Positions 1 to 10,351 of a DNA stretch of 64,000 bases are shown here, in pieces; the first letter of the stretch is position 1, and every line of letters starts with the position of its first letter. The translations under genes were made by a program, and so were the position numbers. The notes beneath the pieces are model-generated. The model saw only the letters and a list, made by a program, of their open reading frames with translations. It was not told where the DNA came from and made no database searches. This DNA is from Blepharisma japonicum (Eukaryota; Ciliophora; Heterotrichea; Heterotrichida; Blepharismidae): positions 124,001-188,000 of the forward strand of contig CATKHK010000077.1 in NCBI GenBank assembly GCA_949751835.1. Reading direction: 5' to 3'.

Positions 1-563
1 TATTTCTAAAATAATTTTCTATATAGGTTTAAAATGGTTAAAATTTAGCCATTTTTATGAATAAGGAAATTTAAATTTTAAGCTAAATTTAAATAAAATA
101 TTTATTGCGGAAATAGCCGTATCAAATTTTTACTCAGAAAAACTAAAGATTTTATGAGCTTAATTTTTGTAGTATTATCTATCAAAATCTTTTCAGTTTA
201 TTTTTTAAAAATTAAATTTAGATTAAATCTACTATATTGCTCTCTGCAATTTATTACAAATTTGTTAGCAATTAGACATTTCCTGAATATATTCTAGGGT
301 TTTTCAATAATATTTTCGAAATAAAGAAATAAAATTAGCGAAAAATACAAAAACATCTTTATTCGCAAACGATATTAATAAATACTGGTAGGCTGGGACA
401 AAAAGAAATTACTGAAAGATTAAGCTTTTCTCCCAAAGTTTATTTTTTTTATTATTTCTTAGATTCTGTCAAGAAAAATCCAAAAAATAAATTTCTATTA
501 TGGTTAAATTTATTCTAGAATACCATTAATGGAAAGATATTTAGCACAAATAATAATATATAA
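1..563. other. AT-rich intergenic stretch
   Basis: No reading frame with coding character and no RNA gene is recognisable here, whether TGA is read as stop or as Trp. The sequence is strongly AT-rich with short homopolymer runs, like the other spacers of this window. It presumably holds the upstream region of the zinc-finger gene that starts at 564. Confidence 0.5.
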
Positions 564-1058
564 ATGGATCCAATAATGAAAAGCGAACTTTACAGCATGT
601 TTCTATGGCCCTTTGATAGCGAAATTCCTTACCTTCCTCATATTAATGCTTTTGGGGATGATACCTATACGAAGTCAAAGCCATCTTTCACCCCCAAAAT
701 ACTTAATTGCACAAGTGATCAGTGTTGTCAGCAGAAAAACACAAAAACCACTGGAGATATAAGAAGTATCATATGTGAACTTTGTGGGAGATCATTTAAA
801 AACTATAAAGGTTTAAAGCAACACTCAGGAAAACTACATAGTAAAAATGAAAAAATTTATCATTGCTCACTTTGTGAAAAAAAATTCAACAACAAGTTTG
901 TTGCCAAATACCACACCGAGCAAGTTCACCAAGACAAGAAAAAGGTGATGTGCCCTCTATGCAAAATGATTTTCTATAACAAATACGTTTTAGAAAAACA
1001 TGAAAAGTTAATGCATGCCTCAAACTTACCAAACACACTGGATATTGAAAAACATTAA
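564..1058 (+). CDS. C2H2 zinc-finger protein (three fingers)
   Basis: A 164-residue protein. Three consecutive C2H2 fingers fill its second half: CELCGRSF...H....H, CSLCEKKF...H....H and CPLCKMIF...H...H, at about residues 72-155. The linkers are longer and more basic than the classic TGEKP type. The first 70 residues are acidic to neutral and show no domain. The start at 564 is the first ATG of the frame; a second Met five codons later is also possible. The family usually binds DNA or RNA, so a nuclear role is the natural inference, but no target can be named. It stands alone, with AT-rich spacers of more than 500 bp on the left and 1.5 kb on the right. Confidence 0.8.
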   Translation: MDPIMKSELYSMFLWPFDSEIPYLPHINAFGDDTYTKSKPSFTPKILNCTSDQCCQQKNTKTTGDIRSIICELCGRSFKNYKGLKQHSGKLHSKNEKIYHCSLCEKKFNNKFVAKYHTEQVHQDKKKVMCPLCKMIFYNKYVLEKHEKLMHASNLPNTLDIEKH

Positions 1059-2559
1059 GTGTTTTTATTACATTAAATTATCGCGATTAGATAACTAAAA
1101 AATTGCTTAAATAAGTTATATTTGAAGTTTCCATGTTGAAATTAGACAAATCAGTGTTGACAGCTTAGGAAAATATGGCTTAGTTTTTGATCAAATTTTG
1201 CATCAAATGTTAAGGAAGCATCTCATAGACTTAGCTTCAAATTTTAGACAATTGGCGATCTATTTATTCGATAAAAATAAATATTACAACTTTTAAGTTC
1301 TCAGATTTGCAACCCTCTTAAAAAAAAAAACAAAAGACTTTGGCTTTTTAATTGGTTAAATTCAAATTCAAAAGAAAAGAATTCTGTGGTGAGACTATTA
1401 AGCAAATGTACTTTCAAATTTAGTCTCGAAAAACTTTCGTTAATTATTTTTTTCTATCCTGAATTTCTGGATTTTTTATCATTTAATTCTGGAATTTAAA
1501 CAGAGTTAATTTTTAAGAGACTTATTTTTAATTTTTTTGCTGTTTAGATAAGTATTTTACACGATGGAGAGGAAACTGATTTTTAGATAAAAATATTATT
1601 AGATATGTAACTATTGATAGAAAAATGGCTAAAAATTTTCAATCTTTTAGAAATTGATATAGTCAATTTTTTGTTAATTTATTTTTGATTCCATGCCAAA
1701 TTTGGCTAAAAAATTCATTATCTGATAAAAATCTTTAAACATTAATTATATTAATAAACCATAGAACCCTTTGACTAAATTTAGTTTAAGTATAGGCTTC
1801 AATATTTAGCTAAGCTGAGCTTAATCCTTATATATTAGATAAAACTTTTAAAAATGCTAAGCTTTATTATATAAATAATTTTAATTATTTCTTGTAACGA
1901 TTATTATAATTATTTATTTTTTGTAATTATTTTGATTATTAGTTATAAGTTATAATTTTTAAAGATTATTTGTTGATTTATCTAAAGAATGATTACTATA
2001 TAATTCATTTCATAACTGTTTTATCAATCTTTAAATTCCCAATCAATGCTTGTTTAAATTTAAAAATACAAATTCCAAGTTTTTAATTTTTATTTAAAAG
2101 CACTTCCTGCAGGTTAAACTTTTATATCTTTTGCAAAATGCAAAACAAAACTTGCACTTCTATCGTGGAATGAAAATTTTTGTATAATTTTCATAATTAA
2201 TTAAGTATGAATATTTATATATCTTTAAAAACCTATAAAATTACTTAATATGACAAACTCTTCATTTTACTTTGCTTTTGTTCAAAGATACTTAAGTTTT
2301 GGTGCAAATATTTTTATTCATAATGAATATTTACAAATGAATATGGAATTTCGATAATATAATACCATAATTTTATCCTCACATAATTATTCAAAAAATA
2401 ATTCATTTATTGAGCTTAAGCAAACTTTCCGCCACTAGATATACAATTAAATTTTCTCCTCAGTTTTATTAAAGAATTTAAATTTAATCTATTATCAGAA
2501 TTTTAATTTTAATTTTTGAAATACAGATATCCGAGAAAAATTATAAATTTATATCAATA
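1059..2559. other. long AT-rich intergenic stretch
   Basis: About 1.5 kb with no conserved reading frame on either strand when TGA is read as Trp and 15-16-nt introns are allowed. It contains many A/T runs and short direct repeats. No tRNA-like cloverleaf or other RNA gene was recognised by eye. Confidence 0.45.
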
Positions 2560-3231
2560 ATGAATATAGAAGAGCTTGAAGGATGCATGAATAAAATCAT
2601 TGAAATACAAAACAAAAGAGAAAATGAGTCTCACAAAAAAAGAAAAAATATTAGAATGCAGCTATTAAAGCATGTAAAATCAGCCCAAGATATTTCAACT
2701 ATCCAAAATAATTCTCAAGAAATAACTAAAATTGGAAAAAAGAAGTTCAGTCGATACATAGAAGAACCAACTGAATCCAGCGAATTTTCTCAAATCTTGA
2801 ACGTCTACAATGAAAATCATGAGGCAAAGGTGAATTCTTATACTCTTTCACAAGCAGATGAGCCAATGTCTCCATCTAAAAAGTAGAATTTACTTAGGAA
2901 TCATGGAGGAAATTCACATGTAATAAAGTCAATTTTATCAAGTATTTGCTTACCTGGCGAATCAAATACCTCCAAGCGAGAAGAATTATGGCAAAAAATT
3001 GAAGAAGTCAGTTGAACTAACTGATTCATTGTTGTCTTTAAAGAAACGAATGAAAATGGATTTGCAGTATACGGAAGAAAACCTGGAGTCCTTAACTTAA
3101 TTGCAGGAGGGTTAAATATGCCTAAAAAAATTCCGATTAAAAGAATAGAGACTAGCTATGTATATGATCTCAGCATGCGAAAATTTAAATGGAGCAAGTA
3201 TTGCTGGGACGTCGATGCCGTTGTTATATAA
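2560..3231 (+). CDS. unknown protein, one 15-nt intron
   Basis: Two exons, 2560-2882 and 2898-3231, are joined by removing a 15-nt intron (gtagaatttacttag). The frame then continues to TAA at 3229-3231, giving 218 residues. Two TGA codons in exon 2 fall where Trp fits (EEVSWTNWFIVVF). Without the intron and TGA=Trp the gene would appear to stop at residue 108. The N-terminal half is Lys/Glu-rich and probably helical. The C-terminal half is more hydrophobic, with a short Gly-rich stretch (NLIAGGLNMPKK) and a Trp/Cys-containing end. I do not recognise the family. The gene is convergent with the TPR-SET gene, 43 bp away. Confidence 0.65.
2883..2897 (+). other. 15-nt spliceosomal intron
   Basis: GT...AG sequence gtagaatttacttag. 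It carries an in-frame TAG, and its removal restores a frame of 110 further codons. The length is typical of heterotrich introns. Confidence 0.8.
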
Positions 3232-3274
3232 ACGTTTGACATAATTCTTAATTTTTTAAATGCATAATTATTTT

Positions 3275-4999
3275 TTATTTTCCTATCAGAGGTATTATGC
3301 AGTGTGTTAAATAAGACTCATAAGGGCTTCCTTTTGCTGCCTTTTTCACCTCTTTTCTATCTGCATCTAACAAAGCTAGTGCTATATCAGCAAATTTCAA
3401 ATACCAATGCAAAATTTGTTTTTCGCCTTGTCTCATTAGGGTACAGTTTCTTTGGTTTTCAGTTAGATCAGTTCTTTCTAAAATTTGACCATCTTCTTCT
3501 AAAGTTTCTGGATATAAAGCTATCCCATTTTCCGCAAGTTTTTTGACATGTTGAAGAACTCTTCTTTCATTTGCCAAAGAAATTGGCTTAACTTTGCTTG
3601 GCTTGAACCCAGGCTGATCTTCTTCTTGGCATTCCTCCATTATTCTAGGCAAAATTGAGATGTCATTTAGCTCCAAAAACCTTAAAAATCCAAGAAATTC
3701 ATTAAAAATGTTTTCTTTTTCATCAGCTTGGACTCTAAAAGTTTGTGATGAATTTCCATCAATTAAACTTCTTTTTGTCATTAAATTAGGGTCATCTTCT
3801 CTTAATTTGCATTTAAATGGATATTCATTGGCATCATTATTTCTCACAATAAAGCCATAATTTAATAAAAACCTTGAGTTGCATTTTTTACCATAGCTGT
3901 CTAATACTTCAATTCCTCTTTCAATATCTTCCATAGCCTCAATAATAAAACCATTTTTTGATTCTTCATAAGACCATGTAGTTTGTCTAGGCCTTCTATG
4001 ATTTAGCATATCAGCAAGAGGGACAAAGCCATCAGTTTTATTTCCATCAATTTGCATGCCGAAAATTCTGGAGCTTACACCCATTCTGATTTTAGAAAAT
4101 TCAAAAAGAGGAAAGTTTGCGAATTCTGGGACAGCGTCTACAATACAATTATAATCCTCCTCAATATCTTGTATTTTTTCATTTACCTGTTCCAAAAATG
4201 GAGAACCCGTCAGCCACTCTTTATCTTCATCTGTATAAAATATTGGAAAATTAGAATAGCTTTCAGGCAAAATATCTAAATAAGGCTTCCACCAGCTTTC
4301 TTCTTTTGCTTTTTCCTGCAATATAAAAGAAGATAAAAATGAGTGTTTAGGAGACAACAAATTTAAATTCGCTGCAACCATTTTTTGGCCAATCGGAGTC
4401 GCTTTTGCCATTTCCAATGTAATTATATGAGATCTTGGAATAACCACAATACACTCATTTTTAGCTATAAAAGTTGTGCTGTGGACTCCTCTATAATCCT
4501 TCGAATAAAACCTCAGCTTTATTTTCGGAAATTTTGCTCCACCTTCAATCAGCCAATTAAACAGGTTTTCGAACTTTTTCCTTTCTGGGTGGTCCAAAGG
4601 AAGTGCGGTGTCAATCTCAATATCAGCTTCGATTTCTTTTTTTAATGCTAATAGCTCTGGAAACTCAGGGTTAATTGCAAGCCCACGATGTGCATAATCA
4701 AGTGCTTCTTGGAATCTGCTTAATTCCCTGTGAGCAACTGCCATACGATAGTAACCTTTGATTCAGCTGGGGTCAGTTTCTATAGCTTTGGCAGAATCTG
4801 TGATTGCGTCTTCATAGCGGCGAAGCTCTATATAAGCTGATGCTCGATTAGTCAAAAGTATGACATGCGCTGGGTCTAATTCAAGACCTTTTGTGTATAA
4901 TTCAAGAGCCCTTGAAAAATCGTGCATGTTGAAAGCAGAGTTACCTTTTTCTTTGAAGGATTCTGGAGTATCTCGCTTCTTTTTGCCTTTGCCACCCAT
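3275..4999 (-). CDS. TPR-SET domain lysine methyltransferase-like protein
   Basis: With TGA=Trp this is one frame of 574 residues; the TGA lies inside a TPR helix reading DPSWIKGYYRMAVAHREL. Residues about 8-115 form TPR repeats with the canonical NRASAYIELRRYEDA pattern. Residues about 165-370 form a SET domain of the SETD3/Rubisco-LSMT class, with PLADMLNH and the SYGKKCNSRFLLNYGF block that supply the AdoMet and active-site Asn-His and Tyr positions. A helical substrate-binding-type C-terminus follows. ATG at 4999 (MGGKGKKKRD) is chosen over an in-frame GTG at 5008. Family members use AdoMet to methylate Lys or His of non-histone proteins; the substrate here is unknown. It lies 98 bp downstream of the kinesin gene on the same strand. 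A decayed partial copy lies at 55351-56163. Confidence 0.85.
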
Positions 5000-6834
5000 T
5001 TTTAGCACTTTTATGGAAGAAAGTTATAGAAGTCCAAGAGAAAGCAAATTTTTTTAGAAAAACTATTCTTGAAACATTTGATATTAAGTTACGCTTTCTA
5101 AAATATAAAGCATTTTTCTTTATCTTTTCCACCTTTAGCATTTCTTCCAGATCCTTTAGAGCTTCCTTGATGACTCCCAGTTGTCGCAACCCTTTGAAGA
5201 CCAACTTCTCCTTCATTTTTATGCAAATTGCTTGTGGTCCCGATAGTCACTGCTCTTTGTATCCTATTTTCCATAACATTTTCTACACATGGCGCTTGTG
5301 CAGGCGCGCTCTCATACGTAGGCTTCTGCTTTTGATTTTTTTGTGTTTCTACCTTCATAGCCATTCCAGTCCCGAACACCGAAATTGCTAATTTTTTAGT
5401 CTGCATATAGTTGCATAAGAAATCATCTACAAGCACACTAGTAAATTGCTCCTTATAGCTAAAACTTGGATGTTCTGAATAGCCAGGAAATACATTGGTT
5501 CTTCGAATCCCAAGGCCTGGGAAATGGTACTCACAATATACATTATTTGCGTGGGACAAAGGAATATTCCAAGCATCATGGATTTCGACGCGGAAATTTA
5601 TGAGGGATCCTACAAGTTCTTCAGGTGTTTCTGGGCCTTCGTCTAGGTTGTTGCCTTCTTCGTCAGTAGGGACAATATTCATTTTAAGAAGCCCTGCATC
5701 TCCTCCACTTGTGCTGATTATGAGGATGTTAAAAGGGTTATCAAAAAGTAGACCTAGGGGTTTTAAAGAATAATAGCCTTTCCCAAGTAAATTTTCTTCT
5801 GGAGGATCCCATAGTGGGTCTTCTTCAGGGGACGGATCAGTTTGTTCGTCTAGCATTTCTCTGAGCATACAAAGCCTATCTTCGAATTTTTCTACATCTC
5901 ATAGCCAAATTAAGCCATAATCTTGGTTTTGTACTTCAACTTTGAGCTCTTTTTCCCAATAATCAGGCTCCAGGTCTTCTTCTTTTTCGACCTCATCAGG
6001 AAGAATATTGATGATTTTTACATTGAATTTTACATGTCGGCTTAAATCGGTTGCTATTAAATTGGCTTCGTTCACGAGTGGGAAAAGTTTTGCAAGCCGC
6101 GAATGAAGCTGGCGTTTTTTGCTTATTGGCTCAGGCTCTGGAAGGACTTCAGCGGCTGAAACAGGTTCTTGTGGAGGCTCAGCTGAATTTTCATGATTTT
6201 CAGGGTGTGTTTCAGGTTCAGCTACAATATCATTTTTAGGCTCTTCTTGAAGAGGAATTGAAGCTGTTTTTGTTAAAAGCGGGGTTGGAGGCTGTGGAGG
6301 TAGCTGCGGCAAATCTTTTTCTAGCTCTAATTGTTGGGCTTCATTTTTCTCTTCCATTGCAAATTCATAGTCAATATCATTTTCTTTGTATTTTGAGTCT
6401 TCTCCAGGTCTTTTGAATAAGTAAATTTGGTTAGTCCCTATGATGATTCTGTCCAAGTTCTTAAGAATTATTTTTTCATTAACTTTTTGACCGTTTACAT
6501 ATAAATATTCACTGCAAGAAGGATCTATAGGTTCTAACGTGATATTTTCATTTTCATCTTTATCAAAAGTGCAATGTCTTGGCCTAACACTTGAATTCGC
6601 AATAATTATATCCGGTTTGGGGTTTCCAATTTTTCTACCCACAACTAATGGCACACTATCAAAATTATAGACAACTTTTCCAGAAAGCAAATGATCTTCA
6701 TTAAGATTCGTAAGATGAGGGCCAGACCTATCAATTTCTGGTTCATATTCTTCTTTAACAGCATCTCTTTGCTGCTGCCAGCTTATTCTTTGTGCAGATG
6801 AAAATTTCTCATTTGCTTCTAGCTGCTCTCTTAG
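4236..6834. repeat. source of the 2.6-kb segmental duplication
   Basis: This stretch, from the middle of the TPR-SET gene through its 5' end and on to the kinesin coiled coil, is repeated with a few percent divergence at 55349-58022 in the same orientation. The source has intact frames in both genes and lacks the palindromic insertion found in the copy, so it is taken as the original. Confidence 0.9.
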
Positions 6835-8016
6835 TTCTCTTAATTTTTCAATTCCTCCTGCTTGTTCAATTAAAGATTTTAGCTCATCATTTTCTTTTGT
6901 AAGTTCTCTAATGATTTTTTCTTCTGGTGATTCATTAACAACTGCATGATTTTTTATTTTTTTTGCTCTATCAGCATATCTAAGTGTGGATAAAGTTTCT
7001 TCATAATTTACAGTGGCAGGAGAAAGGGCACAAACCATGACAGTTTTACTGTTCCCTCCCAAGGCGTTTTGTAGGATTCTTGTGAGTGCTGAATCTCTGT
7101 ATGGAATCACAATGCCTTTTTTATTGTCTTTTCCTGACGATTTTTCAGCTAAAGCTTCAATAACTGACCCTAATACGACCAAAGATTTATTAATAGCACA
7201 ACCTTCTTTAAGCCTTTCTCCAGTAGCTCCTGTTTGACCAGCTTTTTCACTGCCTGCTAAATCAACCAGATTAATAACAGAAACTTTTCCAGTTTTTGTA
7301 TCACCATTTATGATAATTTGCTTAAACTCTATAGTAAAAATTGTATGAGCCCTACTACTTGTAGCATTCATCTGTGTTGACCCAATCGATCTATTTGTGT
7401 TTCCTTTTTCCATCAATTTTTCAATTTCCGCATATGAACTGACAGGGTGTTTTGATAAATTTTCTACAAAAACTCCAGTGACTTTGCTTTCTCTAATTTT
7501 GAGGCCTCCTTGTGGTCTTTGGTTTACAGGGATTAACAAATCCTGTACTTTTTCATTATAAATTTCAAGCATACTTACCATAACTTCAAACATCAGATTC
7601 GGATTCGGATTTTGGTTAATTCTGACGAAGATTTCTTCTGAACTTACTGGGATGATGCCTTTATTCGCTCCATATCCTACCATAGAATAGGATTTTCCTG
7701 AGCCAGTTTGTCCATATGCAAAAAGGCAACAATTGTAACCTTCCCAAGCGTTGTTTAAAACTTGTTCTCCAAGCTCACGATACACTATTTGTTGGTCAGC
7801 ATATCGGTCGTCAGCTCTTAGCAGATAGCCATCTTCTCTTTCTGTGAAGCCATCGTGAGACCAAAAGGAATAATCAAATGAAAAATCTCTTGGATTGCCA
7901 GTTTTAGGGTCAGTAATTATAGTCATTTGACCATCCATTTTGATACAAAGCTGAGCGCCTAAGTCCTTTTCTCTAGTATTGAAAGGTCGGACTCTGACAG
8001 CAACTTTCACACTCAT
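5098..8016 (-). CDS. kinesin-3-like motor with FHA and C2-like domains and CaaX tail
   Basis: With one TGA read as Trp (GLIWLWDVEKF) the frame is 972 residues. The motor domain starts at residue 2 (KVAVRVRPF), with P-loop GQTGSGKS at about 102-109, switch I NATSSRAH and switch II DLAGSE. After a short coiled coil, an FHA domain (about 445-520) begins VVGRK and has S.RPRHC. A Pro/Glu-rich linker follows, then at about 800-870 a C2-like segment (NFRVEIHDAWNIPLSHAN) like the domain after the FHA of KIF1/KIF13. Such motors are plus-end vesicle or intraflagellar carriers. There is no PH domain. Instead the protein ends KCFIF, a CaaX-type sequence that would allow prenyl anchoring (inference). Part of the gene is duplicated in the chimeric ORF at 56262-58211. 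Confidence 0.9.
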
Positions 8017-8206
8017 ATTTATTATAAGTAAAACTTTTCTAGTTTAATTTCTGTTGAAATTCTGAAATTGATTTTTGAAGCAATGACAGAATTTTGGTAT
8101 GAAATTTGTATTGCAGGTCCTTAAAGATCAGTATTTTAATTAAAATATGCTGTAATCTACTTAAAATATTTTAAAATTCATTATGAAAAGCAATTTTTAA
8201 CTTATT

Positions 8207-8845
8207 TTAATTTCCCCAGTAAGCTTTTGTTGCATTGAATTTCAATCTTGGCCTTGAAAGATATTCATCCATGTGAGCTAACTCTCTGAAGTGGGATTTA
8301 TAAGCTCCAAAGTTAGGAGATATAGCTGCTAAGTAGTCTAGGTTAAAAGCCTCAATTCTTTCTAAAAGCTCATGTGCGTAAAAATCTACATAAGTAGGCT
8401 GATCTCCATTGAAAAACCTTTTCCCTTCTAAAAATCTGCCGACTCTGTCTAAAACTTCTCTTTTGCTGTCAAGAACTTCAGTAATTTTTACAATTGCATC
8501 TGGATTATAGGCTGCAATTGTAATTGGTGTAAAAATATCTCTAAGGACTCCATAAATCATATTCACATATGCTTGCTCAATTATTGTATTTCCAAGATAA
8601 GCTGGGTTGTATTTCATAGCTATATACACAAAAATCGCATAGCTTTCAGTTAATTTTATATCCTCATCAATCAAATAAGGAAGATTTGGAAAATCAAAGC
8701 CAAGATTATATTTATCTTTAACAATCCAATCTTCTCCTATTAAATACTGCTTATCTTCAAAATCAACTTCTAGATGATGAAGCATCATTCTTATAGACTC
8801 TCCTAAACTTCTCACAGCCCAATAGCCAAGAATAGGTTTTTGCAT
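8207..8845 (-). CDS. glutathione S-transferase, mu-like
   Basis: 212 residues, the usual length of a cytosolic GST subunit. The N-terminal thioredoxin-fold domain starts PILGYWAVRSLGESIR, as in mu-class enzymes, with the catalytic-type Tyr at position 8. It contains FPNLPYLIDEDIKLTESYAI, the cis-Pro and glutathione-binding Glu-Ser region. The C-terminal helical domain has a normal N-capping and Asp-containing segment (PTYVDFYAHELLERI). The enzyme would conjugate glutathione to electrophiles in the cytosol. The gene is divergent from the LRR gene, with 146 bp between the start codons. Confidence 0.9.
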   Translation of the reverse strand: MQKPILGYWAVRSLGESIRMMLHHLEVDFEDKQYLIGEDWIVKDKYNLGFDFPNLPYLIDEDIKLTESYAIFVYIAMKYNPAYLGNTIIEQAYVNMIYGVLRDIFTPITIAAYNPDAIVKITEVLDSKREVLDRVGRFLEGKRFFNGDQPTYVDFYAHELLERIEAFNLDYLAAISPNFGAYKSHFRELAHMDEYLSRPRLKFNATKAYWGN

Positions 8846-8991
8846 TTTTTAATCAATAATCCAATTTTCTACCCAAAAATTTTCTTTTACAAAAACAATA
8901 AAAATTTCATTAATTTCAATTTATTTTATATCCCACCTTGCAGCTCATAAAAAGAGAAGTTACTTTTCAATACATTAAAGCAGTAGTAAAT

Positions 8992-10034
8992 ATGGAAGAT
9001 ATTGAAGAAACCATCGAGCGCCGAAGACTTGATATTGAAAAAGAATGCCAATCTAAAAAGATTGATCTCACCGCAATGGGTTTAGATGACTTAGATGCCC
9101 TTACTGTTGCAATTAGCATATTTAAAAGAAGCGATGAGATTGAAACTATTTATTTAGGCTCAAATTCTATAGGAGATGAAGGACTTGACGCAATTGCAAA
9201 TTCTCTTTCTAAGCATCCAGAACTGAAACATCTGTATCTAGGAAGCAATTTGTTTAGAGAGGCTGGACTCAATGCAATTGCGAATGTGATGCCTGATCTT
9301 ATTAATTTGCAGACCTTAAGTTTAGGTGGAGCACAAATTGATGATAATCTCTGTACAAGTTTGGCGAGTTCTTTAATGGCGATGGAGTCATGCTCTCTTC
9401 GTTATCTTTTTCTAAATGGGAATAGGATTGGAGACGAAGGCTTATTATCTTTGATGTATATATTGATATAGAGTTGCCTTAACAAGCGAGAAATTCCATC
9501 TAGAGACTTTACATTTAGGAGACAACGAGTTTACTTCAAGCGGCTTAAAAATTTTGGCAGAGTTCATTGAAAATGACACTTCTCTGGTAAAATTGTTCTT
9601 AAATGATAACGATTTTGAAGGAGATGGCCTTGGCGATTTAAGTGAAGCCTTATGTGCGAATAGAAACTTAAAGTTTATAAGCTTGGCTAACTGTGGGATT
9701 ACTGATGAAAATTTTAAGCCGATATTAGCTTGTTTAAGTGTAAATGAAACCTTGGAATCATTACACATATGGAATAATTTGTTAACTCAAGAGTCAGCTG
9801 AGCTTATTTTAGAGGTATTAAGAAGACATAATAACACCTTGACTGATTTGCAAATATTTGGAAATCAAATAGAAGATTTCGAAAGCTATAAAGAGGTAGA
9901 TTGATAATTAGGAATTAAATGAAGCATTAGCTAAAAATCAAGCCTTGGCTAGAGGAGGCGAAGTTGATGAAGAAGAGGAAAAAGAATTCGCAGAAATAAT
10001 AGAAAAACAATCTGAAGAAAGTCATCCAGTTTAA
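8992..10034 (+). CDS. leucine-rich-repeat (RNI-type) protein, two introns
   Basis: Three exons (8992-9455, 9472-9895, 9912-10034) give 336 residues after removal of two 16-nt introns. About eight RNI/NLRC3-type LRRs of 28-29 residues repeat the pattern L..L.LG.N.IGDEGL.AIA. The C-terminus is acidic (GGEVDEEEEKEF) and ends in a helical stretch. ATG at 8992 (MEDIEETIERR) is chosen; an upstream in-frame TTG at 8938 is not a credible start. LRR proteins of this sort are scaffolds, often of the cytoskeleton or Ran/GTPase cycle; the partner is unknown. Each apparent stop lies inside an intron, and the LRR phase is continuous across the splice sites, which supports the model. Confidence 0.85.
9456..9471 (+). 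other. 16-nt intron
   Basis: gtatatattgatatag. Removing it joins GLLSL to IVALTSEKFHLETLHL and keeps the LRR register. Confidence 0.85.
9896..9911 (+). other. 16-nt intron
   Basis: gtagattgataattag. Removing it joins ESYKE to ELNEALAKNQ and adds the acidic tail that ends at 10034. Confidence 0.85.
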
Positions 10035-10112
10035 GGTAATAACAAATTAAATTAAATCAGGATTTATGTTTGGTGCTTCTCTTTGATGTGAAATATTAAC
10101 TTTTCAATAGAC

Positions 10113-10137
10113 TTAACGGCTTTTGTAATGCCGTTAA
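10113..10137. terminator. short hairpin between convergent genes
   Basis: ttaacggc and gccgttaa form a perfect 8-bp stem around a 9-nt loop. It lies in the 317-bp gap between the ends of the LRR gene and the CEP350-like gene. It could be a 3'-end signal or a chance palindrome; nothing else is visible in this gap. Confidence 0.25.
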
Positions 10138-10351
10138 ATTTTCAATCAATTTAAATTTTTTATTTTCTTCTATAATAATATTTCCTTGACATTCAAATTT
10201 ATATCTAAACTAAAGGAAGTAGCTTCAGCCAAAATTTCATCTAAAATCTACAGGCATGTCTTTTTGTTTCAACTCTGATCCCCGTCTTTATAATTGTCAA
10301 TGTTACAGCTAGTCTCCATATTTAAAATGTTTATAAGTTCATTAATTATTA

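Noticed and set aside
4941-5216. A 91-codon minus-strand frame across the gap between the kinesin and TPR-SET genes
   Set aside because: It overlaps both real genes in another frame and has no family resemblance. The two flanking frames are well supported by homology.
8938-8991. Upstream extension of the LRR protein from a TTG
   Set aside because: An ATG follows 18 codons later with a normal A-rich context. Non-ATG starts are not expected here.
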